Of a DNA stretch of 64,000 nucleotides, positions 35,633 to 43,320 are shown in pieces. This stretch comes from Desulfomicrobium apsheronum (GTDB lineage Bacteria > Desulfobacterota > Desulfovibrionia > Desulfovibrionales > Desulfomicrobiaceae), in contig NZ_FORX01000020.1 of assembly GCF_900114115.1 (NCBI RefSeq), forward strand, positions 23,429 to 87,428, read 5' to 3'. The translations under genes and the position numbers were made by a program. The notes beneath the pieces were generated by a model, which ran no database searches, was not told where the DNA came from, and saw only the letters and a program-made list of their open reading frames with translations. Each line of letters starts with the position of its first letter. Within the stretch, counting starts at the first letter, position 1.

Positions 35633-36358
35633 ATGCACAAAGAACAGCTGAGTCAGGAACTGCTGAACAGGATCACGACCAAGGCCGAGAGCACCATCCG
35701 GGAGGTCATCTCGGCGGCCCTGACGGATGAGATCAGCCGCGCCCTGACCATGGCCCTGACCGAAGGCGAATTCTACCGTTCCATTAGCACGGACCTGCAG
35801 GAGGGGCTCAAATCCATCTACAGGGAGATCAACTCCGCAGCGACCGGCACTGCCGAATTGCCGGTGGCCGCCTCCCCGGTGGCCGACGAGATGTTTTCCG
35901 AAGCATCGACCCAGCTTGGAGCCATCCTGCAGACTACGGAAAAAGCCACCGACAGCATCATGGGGCTGGTGGAAAAGCACCTGGACATGAACGACCGCGC
36001 CATGCAGCTCCTCGCTTCCCTTGAAAACGGGACCGCCAGTCCGGAAATCGCGGAACTGCGCGCCGGAAACGAAGCCCTGGGCGCGGACCTGATGGAAATC
36101 ATGACCACGCTCAGCTTTCAGGATCTGACCGGCCAGCGCATCAAGCGCATCGTCGCGGCCCTGCAGCAGATCGAGAAGGTGGTCTTTGAGCTCTACATGG
36201 CCACGGGTCTGTCCATGAAAGCCATGGAACAAAACCCGGAGCAATCCGTCGAGGAGATCCGCCAGACGTCCAAGGCCCGGGCCACGGAGCTCAAGGGCCC
36301 CCAGGACGCCAATTCCCAGACGGATGTGGACGACCTCCTCAGTCAGCTCGGCTTGTAA
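35633..36358 (+). CDS. cheZ: CheZ-type CheY-P phosphatase
   Basis: The 241-residue, almost entirely helical protein has the catalytic segment LMEIMTTLSFQDLTGQRIKR, in which the essential Gln (Q in SFQDLTG) is present. The C-terminus QTDVDDLLSQLGL is the conserved CheY-binding tail. CheZ speeds dephosphorylation of CheY-P in chemotaxis. ATG 35633 has a GGGA just upstream. It forms a short operon with the PilZ gene. Confidence 0.9.
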   Translation: MHKEQLSQELLNRITTKAESTIREVISAALTDEISRALTMALTEGEFYRSISTDLQEGLKSIYREINSAATGTAELPVAASPVADEMFSEASTQLGAILQTTEKATDSIMGLVEKHLDMNDRAMQLLASLENGTASPEIAELRAGNEALGADLMEIMTTLSFQDLTGQRIKRIVAALQQIEKVVFELYMATGLSMKAMEQNPEQSVEEIRQTSKARATELKGPQDANSQTDVDDLLSQLGL

Positions 36359-36380
36359 TTTTTTTAACCACTATACGACA

Positions 36381-36415
36381 AGCCGGTTACGGAATTCTCC
36401 GCGACCGGCTCTTTT
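36381..36415 (+). terminator. Terminator after cheZ
   Basis: AGCCGGT / ACCGGCT separated by 16 bases is followed by CTTTT, 23 bases after the cheZ stop. The next gene begins immediately after. Confidence 0.65.
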
Positions 36416-36429
36416 CATGGAGACACAAC

Positions 36430-36717
36430 ATGCCTCAGCTTGCCGACATCACCCTCTTCTCCCTGACCCGCACCATGAGCGTGCTCGACCAGCTCTTTCA
36501 GGAAGAACCCGACCTCTACGAGGATTTCGTGCGCGAGATCTGCGCCGAATTCACCCTGGCCAAGGAATACATGCTGGCCATCCAGGAAATGGCAACCCGC
36601 GATGCGGACAGGGAAACCATCGCCCAGGCCGACCTGACCCTGCGCCACATGCTGGCCCTGTGGGTTCTGAGTAACGACCTGACCGTGCCCGTGACCGGGC
36701 TTGAGCAGATGCAGTAG
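36430..36717 (+). CDS. Small helical protein of unknown function
   Basis: The 95-residue acidic, helical protein (MPQLADITLFSLTRTMSVLD, QLFQEEPDLYEDFVREICAE) has no transmembrane segment or metal motif. A start with GGAGACAC upstream is used. The gene stands alone between the cheZ terminator and a palindromic element. I do not recognise a family. Confidence 0.65.
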   Translation: MPQLADITLFSLTRTMSVLDQLFQEEPDLYEDFVREICAEFTLAKEYMLAIQEMATRDADRETIAQADLTLRHMLALWVLSNDLTVPVTGLEQMQ

Positions 36718-36722
36718 CCGAG

Positions 36723-36864
36723 CAGGCCACCCCAAAACGGCAATCTGCCGCGCCAGCTAAAAAAGCCAGACCGCTTATGTATGCTCGAATACACTGCGCG
36801 CCCTGGTTTTTTTAGCTTTCTTGCATCTCACCGCTTTTGAACGGTCTGCAATTTTTTATCGTCA
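36723..36864. mobile_element. Palindromic MITE-like element, copy 2
   Basis: CAGGCCACCCCAAAACGGC on the left and CCGCTTTTGAACGGTCTGC on the right are nested around AAAAAAGCCAGAC / CCTGGTTTTTTT and a GTATGCTCGAATAC centre. An AT-rich tail ends TCA. It is followed by GCTAG (36865-36869), which contains the xerC stop codon. The left flank CCGAG is only a partial match, so no clean target duplication survives. Confidence 0.75.
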
Positions 36865-36865
36865 G

Positions 36866-37798
36866 CTAGTCTTTTTTGTCTTTGCCCCCGGCCAGAGGGT
36901 GAGAGGCGTCGTAGACGCGCATGACCTGGGCGAGATCAAGGTGGGTGTAGCGCTGGGTGGTCGAGATGCGGGAATGGCCGAGAAGCTCCTGCACGCTGCG
37001 CAGATCGGCTCCGGCCTGGAGCATGTGCGAGGCGAAGCTGTGGCGCAGGGTGTGGGGGCTTATCGAGCAGGGGGCCCCGCTGCGCACGGCCATCGCCTTG
37101 ACGATGCGGTCCGCCTGCTTGCGCGTCAGCCTCCCGCCCCGCTTGCCCAGAAAGATGGCCTGCTCCCGGGGCGCCGGGCCAAACGCCCCGCGCTGCTCCA
37201 TGTAGCGCCCCAGTCGCTCCGCCGCCGGACCGGTCAGAGGAACGATGCGCTCCTTCCTGCCCTTGCCCAGCACCCGCACCAACTTCTGATCCAGGTCCAC
37301 ATGGGCGAAATCAAGTCCGAGAGCCTCGCTGACGCGCAGCCCCGAGCCGTAGAGCACCTCAAGCAGGGCGAGGTCGCGCAGGCTTTCGGGATCAAGGGTG
37401 GTTTCGGTCTCGACCAGATGAATGGCCTGATCGACATTGAGGACCTTGGGGTGGACCTTGGGCAGCTTGGGATTGGCCAGGGCAGCGCAGGGATCTTCCA
37501 CGACCATCTTGCGCTGGCGCAGAAAGCGGTAAAAGGCCCGCAGGGCCGAGAGCTTACGGCAGACGCTCGACTTGGCGAGACCGCGCCGGTGCAAATCGGC
37601 CAGGTATGCGGTGATGTCCGCCTTGGTCACCTCGGCCGGGGCGTCGAAGCCCTTGCTCCTGCGCCCAAGAAAGAGGTGCGCGCCCTCAAGGTCAGTCCCG
37701 TAGGCGGCCACGGTGGCCGGAGAGTATCCGCGCTGAGCGTCCAGATGCAGCAGAAAAAGGGCGACAGGATCAGGCGCTGGCCCGTTTGTCCATGACAT
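36866..37798 (-). CDS. xerC: XerC/XerD-type tyrosine recombinase
   Basis: The 310-residue, two-domain protein has a SAM-like core-binding domain (about 10-100) and a catalytic domain with Arg in LYGSGLRVSEALGLD, Lys in GKGRKERIVPL and His-x-x-Arg in SPHTLRHSFASHMLQAG. The second His is in LLGHSRISTTQRYTH, which also contains the Tyr nucleophile. The length and the HTLRHSFATHML-like motif indicate chromosome dimer resolution rather than a phage integrase. XerC versus XerD cannot be settled. Its start overlaps the preceding response-regulator gene by 29 bases. Confidence 0.9.
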   Translation of the reverse strand: MSWTNGPAPDPVALFLLHLDAQRGYSPATVAAYGTDLEGAHLFLGRRSKGFDAPAEVTKADITAYLADLHRRGLAKSSVCRKLSALRAFYRFLRQRKMVVEDPCAALANPKLPKVHPKVLNVDQAIHLVETETTLDPESLRDLALLEVLYGSGLRVSEALGLDFAHVDLDQKLVRVLGKGRKERIVPLTGPAAERLGRYMEQRGAFGPAPREQAIFLGKRGGRLTRKQADRIVKAMAVRSGAPCSISPHTLRHSFASHMLQAGADLRSVQELLGHSRISTTQRYTHLDLAQVMRVYDASHPLAGGKDKKD

Positions 37799-38708
37799 AG
37801 CAACTCTTGGGGTTCTTTTTGGCTTCCTTCTTCAGGTTCATGGCGATCTGGGAAGCCTCGCCAAAGTGCTTGAGCTTGCCGCCGCGATTCAGGACCACGG
37901 CGATGGAGATGGCCATCAGCGGGAAAACCTGTTCCTTGCCCTTGCGATCGAGAGAATGGATGGCCCCGCGCGCGCGGTCCTCCTGGTCGTAGAAATGGGG
38001 CACGATGGAATCGAAATTGTCGATGACCTGCTGGCAGGCGCTCTCGGCCTTTTCCCGAGGCACGATGAAGACGAAGTCATCCCCGCCCACATGACCGACG
38101 AACGTGTTCGCCCCCATGAAGCCCCGGATGGAATTGACGATGACCCGCGCGGTCATGAGCAGGACTTCGTCACCCCGTGAAAAGCCGTACTTGTCGTTGA
38201 AGGACTTGAAGTGATCCAGGTCGATGTAGGCCAGGGCGAAGTCCTCCTGCCGGTCAATGAAATCCTGGATTCTGTGGATTATGGACGTGTTGCCGGGCAG
38301 TTTGGTCAGCGGGCTGGCGTCGAGTTCCCGGGTGGAGCGATGGTAGGCCAGGATGAGGCGCCCCTTGGCGATGGGCGGCGAAAACGGCTTGACCAGAAAA
38401 TCGTCGATCTCGAGCGTGCTGAAATCCTGAAGTTCGGCCAGATCTTCGCTGGCCAGGCAAAGCACCACCGGCAGCTGACGGTAGACGTTCTCGCCCTTGA
38501 TCAGCCGGACCAGATCCACTCCGGCAAGGTCGGGCAACTGCTCGTCCACGACCAAAAGATCCGGAGGCTCGCTGAACAGAAATTCCAGCGCCGACGAGCC
38601 CCGGGCAAAACAGGTCCACTTGACCTCCTCCTCGGGCCACAGGGCGCGCAGACTGCCTTCAAGCTTGGCGTCGGAGGTAACCAGAAAAAAATGCTTGCCG
38701 TCCTTCAT
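37770..38708 (-). CDS. Response regulator-diguanylate cyclase (REC-like + GGDEF)
   Basis: The 312-residue protein has an N-terminal receiver-like domain (about 5-125) with the phosphorylatable-type Asp in LLVVDEQLPDLAGVDLVRL and a KP motif (DFLVKPFSPP). The GGDEF domain (about 130-305) has DLDHFKSFNDKYGFSRGDEV and the active-site loop GHVGGDDFVFIV, so cyclase activity is plausible. There is no RxxD inhibitory site five residues ahead of the loop. It sits between HDOD and xerC genes on the minus strand. Confidence 0.88.
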   Translation of the reverse strand: MKDGKHFFLVTSDAKLEGSLRALWPEEEVKWTCFARGSSALEFLFSEPPDLLVVDEQLPDLAGVDLVRLIKGENVYRQLPVVLCLASEDLAELQDFSTLEIDDFLVKPFSPPIAKGRLILAYHRSTRELDASPLTKLPGNTSIIHRIQDFIDRQEDFALAYIDLDHFKSFNDKYGFSRGDEVLLMTARVIVNSIRGFMGANTFVGHVGGDDFVFIVPREKAESACQQVIDNFDSIVPHFYDQEDRARGAIHSLDRKGKEQVFPLMAISIAVVLNRGGKLKHFGEASQIAMNLKKEAKKNPKSCYVMDKRASA

Positions 38709-38720
38709 GATGCGGGACTC

Positions 38721-39545
38721 CTACGCCAGATCCACGAATTCGCGTTCCAGGCCGTCCATGATCTTGAAGAGCACCTCCGGAGTGATCTCAAGAGCCTCAA
38801 GCACCCCCTCGTCAAGGACGCTGACCTGATTGTCGCCCCCGTTGCCAACGCCGAAGAGCCGCGCCAGAAAATTTCCCACATGCACCACCTGCGCAATCTT
38901 CGGGTAGAGCGTGGCCGACATGGGTCGGTGATGATAGGAGAGCCCTTCCTTCAGATTCGCGGGCAGATTCCAGTAGTTGCACAGCCACAGATTGATGCGG
39001 TCGTGGGCGAAACCCAGCACCTCGCTCTCGGCCTGGCGATAGGAAATGTCCTTCTCAAGGACGAGCGCGTCGATGGCCGCCCGGCTTTCCGGGAGCTGCA
39101 CTGCGGCCACGACCTTGCCGATGTCGTGCAGCAGGCCGGCCACCGCGTATTCCTCCGGGTCCTTGCAGCCGATGGCGCGGGCGATGGCCGAACTGGCCAG
39201 AGCGCAGCCCAGGCTGTGCTCCCAGAGGCCCTTCATGTTCTCGTTCATGACCTCAAAGACCGAGGTCGAGATGATGATACCCTTGATGACATTGAAACCG
39301 AGCAGGACCAAGGCGTGCTGGATGGAACCGATCCGGCCGGGAAACCCGTAGATGGGCGAATTGACCATTTTCAGGACCTTGGCCGAAAGAACCTGGTCCT
39401 TTGATATGGCCTTGCTTATCTGGTCCGTGGACGAATTGGGATTCTCGACCAGGATCGCCACTTCCTGCAGGACTCCGGGCAGGGTCGGCAAATCCTTGAC
39501 CGCCAGAATGGCGCCCTTTTGTTTGGTACGCAGATCTTCTTCCAT
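38721..39545 (-). CDS. HDOD-domain signalling protein
   Basis: The 274-residue protein has an N-terminal LPTLPGVLQEVAILVENPNS and the HDOD core with SAKVLKMVNSPIYGFPGRIG and AVAGLLHDIGKVVAAVQLPE. HDOD proteins relate to HD-GYP but lack the GYP motif and usually act without catalysis in signalling, motility or surface behaviour. ATG 39545 follows GAGGGA. The gene starts 12 bases before the GGDEF gene and directly after a small conserved gene. Confidence 0.9.
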   Translation of the reverse strand: MEEDLRTKQKGAILAVKDLPTLPGVLQEVAILVENPNSSTDQISKAISKDQVLSAKVLKMVNSPIYGFPGRIGSIQHALVLLGFNVIKGIIISTSVFEVMNENMKGLWEHSLGCALASSAIARAIGCKDPEEYAVAGLLHDIGKVVAAVQLPESRAAIDALVLEKDISYRQAESEVLGFAHDRINLWLCNYWNLPANLKEGLSYHHRPMSATLYPKIAQVVHVGNFLARLFGVGNGGDNQVSVLDEGVLEALEITPEVLFKIMDGLEREFVDLA

Positions 39546-39546
39546 A

Positions 39547-39900
39547 TTATTGTCCCTCTTCCCTTGCCGCCTGGGCCGCTGCGGCCAGGGCGCACTGTCG
39601 TGCATAATAGTCGGAAATGACCTGCTTGACCTGCTGCATGTATTTGTCGTCGGCAAACTTTCGAAAAAGATGGTCAAGCCTTTCGCGCTTTTTGGCGAGC
39701 ACTTCCTCGCTACACCCGCCGCCCATTTCCAGGGTCTCGCCCTCGACCACGAGCAGTTCCACGCCCATGTTGTCCAGTTTGGTGATCAGACCCGCCGTCA
39801 AAACCGTACCTGCTGCGATGAGCACCATCCCGTTTTCCCGGGTCACGGGCTTGGCCAGAACCATTTCCGGTTTGGCCAGCTGCAGGGGTATTTTTTGCAT
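39547..39900 (-). CDS. Conserved small protein upstream of the HDOD gene
   Basis: The 117-residue protein starts at ATG 39900, where GGAG has good spacing; an ATG at 39942 is in frame but lacks a site. The N-terminal MQKIPLQLAKPEMVLAKPVT followed by GMVLIAAGTVLTAGLITKLD resembles the short N-terminal segment that precedes HD-GYP and HDOD domains in larger proteins ('L...GM.L..PV....G..L...G..LT...I..L'). Here it is a free-standing gene ending one base before the HDOD start, probably functioning together with it. Confidence 0.7.
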   Translation of the reverse strand: MQKIPLQLAKPEMVLAKPVTRENGMVLIAAGTVLTAGLITKLDNMGVELLVVEGETLEMGGGCSEEVLAKKRERLDHLFRKFADDKYMQQVKQVISDYYARQCALAAAAQAAREEGQ

Positions 39901-39925
39901 ATTCTTCTCCAGATGATCTTTGGGG

Positions 39926-41029
39926 TCACGTTGCAAGGTCATAGTACATGCCCGGAAGCTGCTTCACAATCCCTTGAAGTTCCATGAAAAGGAGCGTGGA
40001 ACTGACCTTGCCTGCCGCCCAGCCCGTCCGGCGGACCAGGGTATCGACATGCAGGGGTTCGCCGCCTTCGAGAAGACGGTACACGACTCGCTGCTCCGGA
40101 TCTTCCGGTTCACGCCGCCGAGGCCCGGGGGCAGGGGCGTCCGGCATGACAAGAGCCCCCAGGCGAGGCTGCAATTCCCGCAGGATGTCCTCCCCGCTCT
40201 GCACGAGGCAGGCACCCTGTCGGATGAGCTGGTGGCAGCCCTGATGGGTTTTCAGGTTGGCCGGTCCTGGCAGGGCGAACACGTCGCGGTTCTGGGCCAG
40301 AGCCAGTTCGGCGGTGATCAGGCTGCCGCTGCCAAGCGCTCCTTCGACCACCAATACACCCAGGGAAAGGCCGCTGACAATGCGATTGCGGTGCGGAAAA
40401 TTCATGCCCTCGGGTCTGGTCCCCGGTGCGAACTCGCTGACGATGAGTCCATGAGCGGAAACCTGTTTCCACAAATCGGTGTTGGAGGCCGGATAGACAA
40501 GGTCAAGGCCCGTGCCCAACACGGCGATGGTCCCGCCCACTCCGCGTAGCGCACCCTGATGCGCGGCGCGGTCGATGCCCTGGGCAAAACCCGAGACCAC
40601 GCAGATCCCGGCCGCGCTCAAGGATGCCGAAATGCTCTCGGCCATGTCCAGGCCATAACGCGAGGCGGCCCGGGAACCGACCACGGCCACACAAGGGCGG
40701 TTCAGCAGGGTCGGATCACCGAGATAATACAGAAAAAGAGGCGGATCGGGGATCTCGCGGAGCAGCTCGGGATAGGCATTGTGGCCAAGAAAAATAGTGA
40801 AAAAACCGAAGCTTTCCGCCCTGCGCCGCTCAGCCTCTGCCTTCTCGCGCCAGCCGCCCCGGGCAAACTCGGCCTGCACCCGGGCCGAAACCAGACCGCG
40901 CGCCGTCCAGGATGAAAAATCCGAAACGGCGGCGAGGGCGTCGCCGTAATGCACCAAAAGGCGCTTCCATGTGCGCGGCCCAAGACCGCTGGTATGGCGC
41001 AGGGCCAGGCTGGCGCCGAATTCATCCAC
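39926..41029 (-). CDS. dprA: DNA-processing protein DprA
   Basis: The 367-residue protein loads RecA on incoming single-stranded DNA in transformation. The Rossmann-like core shows VAVVGSRAASRYGLDMAESI, CVVSGFAQGIDRAAHQGALR, GTGLDLVYPASN, NFPHRNRIVSGLSLGVLVVE and GSGSLITAELALAQNRDVFA. A helix-hairpin-helix/SAM region precedes it and a winged-helix DprA tail follows (YRLLEGGEPLHVDTLVRRTG). The start is GTG 41029, overlapping the stop of the upstream TPR gene by 8 bases; the frame is open further upstream but would overlap that gene extensively. Confidence 0.92.
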   Translation of the reverse strand: MDEFGASLALRHTSGLGPRTWKRLLVHYGDALAAVSDFSSWTARGLVSARVQAEFARGGWREKAEAERRRAESFGFFTIFLGHNAYPELLREIPDPPLFLYYLGDPTLLNRPCVAVVGSRAASRYGLDMAESISASLSAAGICVVSGFAQGIDRAAHQGALRGVGGTIAVLGTGLDLVYPASNTDLWKQVSAHGLIVSEFAPGTRPEGMNFPHRNRIVSGLSLGVLVVEGALGSGSLITAELALAQNRDVFALPGPANLKTHQGCHQLIRQGACLVQSGEDILRELQPRLGALVMPDAPAPGPRRREPEDPEQRVVYRLLEGGEPLHVDTLVRRTGWAAGKVSSTLLFMELQGIVKQLPGMYYDLAT

Positions 41030-42044
41030 GGGCCAGCGCCACCGCGTTGGGCTCGTTGCAGCCCTGAATCCTGCCCCGCGCCTGCCTGCCAAGGCGGGAC
41101 GCCGGGGAGTCGGGATAACGGGACTCCAGCTGCTGCAGATAAACTCCGGCCTGTGCGGGACGGCCCTGGCGCAGCTCCGAATAGGCCAGCTTGAGCAGCG
41201 CGTCCGCGCTTTTGGCATGACGGGGATGGTCCCGTACGACCCGCGCGAAGAACTCCATGGCGCGATCGTAGCGGCCCTGGGCGTACCACGTCTCGCCGGT
41301 CCAGTAGAGGGCGTTGGGAATAAGCCTGTGGCGGGGGAATTTCCGCATGAACGCGGCAAACTGCTCCCGCGCCGGTGCATGACGGCCGTCCTGGTAGCTC
41401 TTGAGGGCCCGGGCGTAATCCTCGTCAGGCGAGGTTTCCGGCGCGGTCTTCTTTTTCAGGGCGGCAGGCGAAACGCCCGCTGCCTTCCCGGAGGCGGAGG
41501 AATCCGGGTCCGAAACCTTCGCAGGGGAAACATCCGCTGCGGAAACCTCCGGTCCGGAAGCGCCCGATCCGGGTTGAAAAATGTCCGGCCCTGAAGCCGA
41601 TGATTCGTGCGCGCCCTTGGCGACATGAACGGGTCCGGGTCCGGATGCGGCGGACGAATGTGAATCGCTGTCGGCGGAAGCGTTGACAGCGACGGCGGAT
41701 GCATTGCCGGCGACTGTAGAGGAGGCCGGGTAAGCGTGCTGTACGACTGAAAATCGCGCGACGGTCGCATTCGACGGGTCGGCGGCCTCCCGTCCCAGGA
41801 TCACGTCGGATCTTGCCATGCGCAGTTTGCGCGTCACCGGCCTGCGCAAGACGGATGCGGAAGGCCTGCTGATACGTGCAGGCCCGCCCTGCAGGGATTT
41901 GAGACCGGACACTATCCCGGAGGGTATATCCATCAGGCGCGGGCCCGGCCAGTCACGGGCAAAATGCATGAGCACGGGACCGCTTGCCCAGGAAAGCAGA
42001 ATGCCGACAAGCATTCCGATCACAAAGGCCAGCGTCGATCTCAT
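41022..42044 (-). CDS. Membrane-anchored TPR protein
   Basis: The 340-residue protein has an N-terminal transmembrane anchor (MRSTLAFVIGMLVGILLSWA) and a long low-complexity Ala/Ser/Pro linker (about 100-205). The C-terminal part has three TPR-like repeats (YARALKSYQDGRHAPAREQF, LYWTGETWYAQGRYDRAMEF, LLKLAYSELRQGRPAQAGVY). The repeats resemble the YbgF/BamD type, and the protein could scaffold envelope complexes. It shares the minus-strand transcript with dprA. Confidence 0.8.
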   Translation of the reverse strand: MRSTLAFVIGMLVGILLSWASGPVLMHFARDWPGPRLMDIPSGIVSGLKSLQGGPARISRPSASVLRRPVTRKLRMARSDVILGREAADPSNATVARFSVVQHAYPASSTVAGNASAVAVNASADSDSHSSAASGPGPVHVAKGAHESSASGPDIFQPGSGASGPEVSAADVSPAKVSDPDSSASGKAAGVSPAALKKKTAPETSPDEDYARALKSYQDGRHAPAREQFAAFMRKFPRHRLIPNALYWTGETWYAQGRYDRAMEFFARVVRDHPRHAKSADALLKLAYSELRQGRPAQAGVYLQQLESRYPDSPASRLGRQARGRIQGCNEPNAVALARG

Positions 42045-42305
42045 GGATTAGTCACCGTTGTCTCCCTCATTTCGTCAGTGGCATAGGAGAGAACCCGCCA
42101 ATTTTCAAGGGTGGCGCCGCCTTGCCTCTTGCGCTCTTTTGGGGCAGAAAGCCCCCATTCGACCAGTCCGGTCGGCCCTCAGTCGTACCCATTCCGGCGC
42201 TTGAACCCGGGGCTCTTGCCCCCATCAGCCTGTCGTCTTGCGGCCGAGCCAGAGGATATGACCGGACACCTGCATAAAAAAAACGACACCGCGCACGAGG
42301 TCCCC

Positions 42306-43271
42306 ATGGCGCTCATACTCCCCCTGTGGGCATTTGCCCTGCTTCCCCTGCCCCTGCTCCTGGCCGCCCTTTTCTGGGGCGCTCCGCCCATCGCCTTGGT
42401 CAGCGAACTCATCGGGCTCATTTCCGGCAAACCTTTTCCCGCCCGCGCGGCCAGGCAAATGTCCAGGCTGGCCCTTGGCGGGCATGTTCTTTTCTGGCTC
42501 GTGATCGCAGCCTGCATGGCGCTTCTGTTCTCTCACCCGCTTCGGCAATCCGAATTCGTGACAGGCAACAGTCTGCTGCTGATCGCCGCATTGGCCCTGC
42601 CTTTCTTCGGAAGCTTGGCCCTGGTCGGCTACGATCTGAGCTGGAAGTTCGCCCGGGAACGAAAGGCCATCCACTTTCTGCTTGGATGCGTGGCCAATAT
42701 TCCCATCAAATACGGATACTGGGCGCTGGCGGGGTTGGGGCTGCTTTACTTCCGGGGTGTCAGCCTCGACTCTCCGGCTTTTCTGCCACCGTGGGGATCG
42801 GCGCTGTGGCCGCTGATGGCGCTGTGGCTGCCGCTGTCGCTATGCCTGGCGGCTGCCGTTGGCCTGTGCTACCTGCTGCTGCGCCGGGACGCCGATGACT
42901 GGGGCCGGGATTATTACCGTTTTGCCGCGCCCTTTCTGGCCAAGTGGCATCTGGTCTGCGGCCTCATTGTCCTTGCGGTGATGGTCTGGCTCTATGCGAG
43001 CCTCAAGGGGATCTTCAATCTGCACCTGCCCCAGATCTTCAACGCCGGCCTGGCCAGCGCGGCCTGCCTGGGACTGGCCATGCTCCTCTCGCTCCTTGTC
43101 GCCGTCAGTGAAAACCCCATGCGCTTCAAGGTTTCGATGGTCGGAACGGCCGTTCTCTCGCTTGTCCATGCGAGCATGCTCCTGGTCGCGATCCTTGAAA
43201 CCCTGAACCGCTATGTTCCGGGATGGTCCGTGCCCACTTTCATGCCGGACCTGCTGCGCCTGTTCGGATAA
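42306..43271 (+). CDS. Polytopic membrane protein of unknown function
   Basis: The product is 321 residues with about eight hydrophobic segments, starting MALILPLWAFALLPLPLLLA. Charged loops include SWKFARERKA and RRDADDWGRDYYR. GAGG precedes ATG 42306; an upstream in-frame ATG at 42258 also has a weak site and would add 16 polar residues. No transport or redox signature is seen that I can name. It stands alone on the plus strand between two minus-strand groups. Confidence 0.7.
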   Translation: MALILPLWAFALLPLPLLLAALFWGAPPIALVSELIGLISGKPFPARAARQMSRLALGGHVLFWLVIAACMALLFSHPLRQSEFVTGNSLLLIAALALPFFGSLALVGYDLSWKFARERKAIHFLLGCVANIPIKYGYWALAGLGLLYFRGVSLDSPAFLPPWGSALWPLMALWLPLSLCLAAAVGLCYLLLRRDADDWGRDYYRFAAPFLAKWHLVCGLIVLAVMVWLYASLKGIFNLHLPQIFNAGLASAACLGLAMLLSLLVAVSENPMRFKVSMVGTAVLSLVHASMLLVAILETLNRYVPGWSVPTFMPDLLRLFG

Positions 43272-43286
43272 CCCGCATTTTCTTGA

Positions 43287-43314
43287 ACCGACCCGGTCAC
43301 ACGGCCGGGTCGGT
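43287..43314. terminator. Inverted repeat between convergent genes
   Basis: ACCGACCCGG / CCGGGTCGGT with an 8-base loop separates the convergent stops of the membrane protein gene and the PAS-GGDEF gene. No strong T-run accompanies it on either side. Confidence 0.6.
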
Positions 43315-43320
43315 CAACGC

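Noticed and set aside
41029..41380. N-terminal extension of DprA
   Set aside because: The open frame upstream of GTG 41029 overlaps the coding sequence of the TPR protein in another frame; family alignment starts at about 41029.
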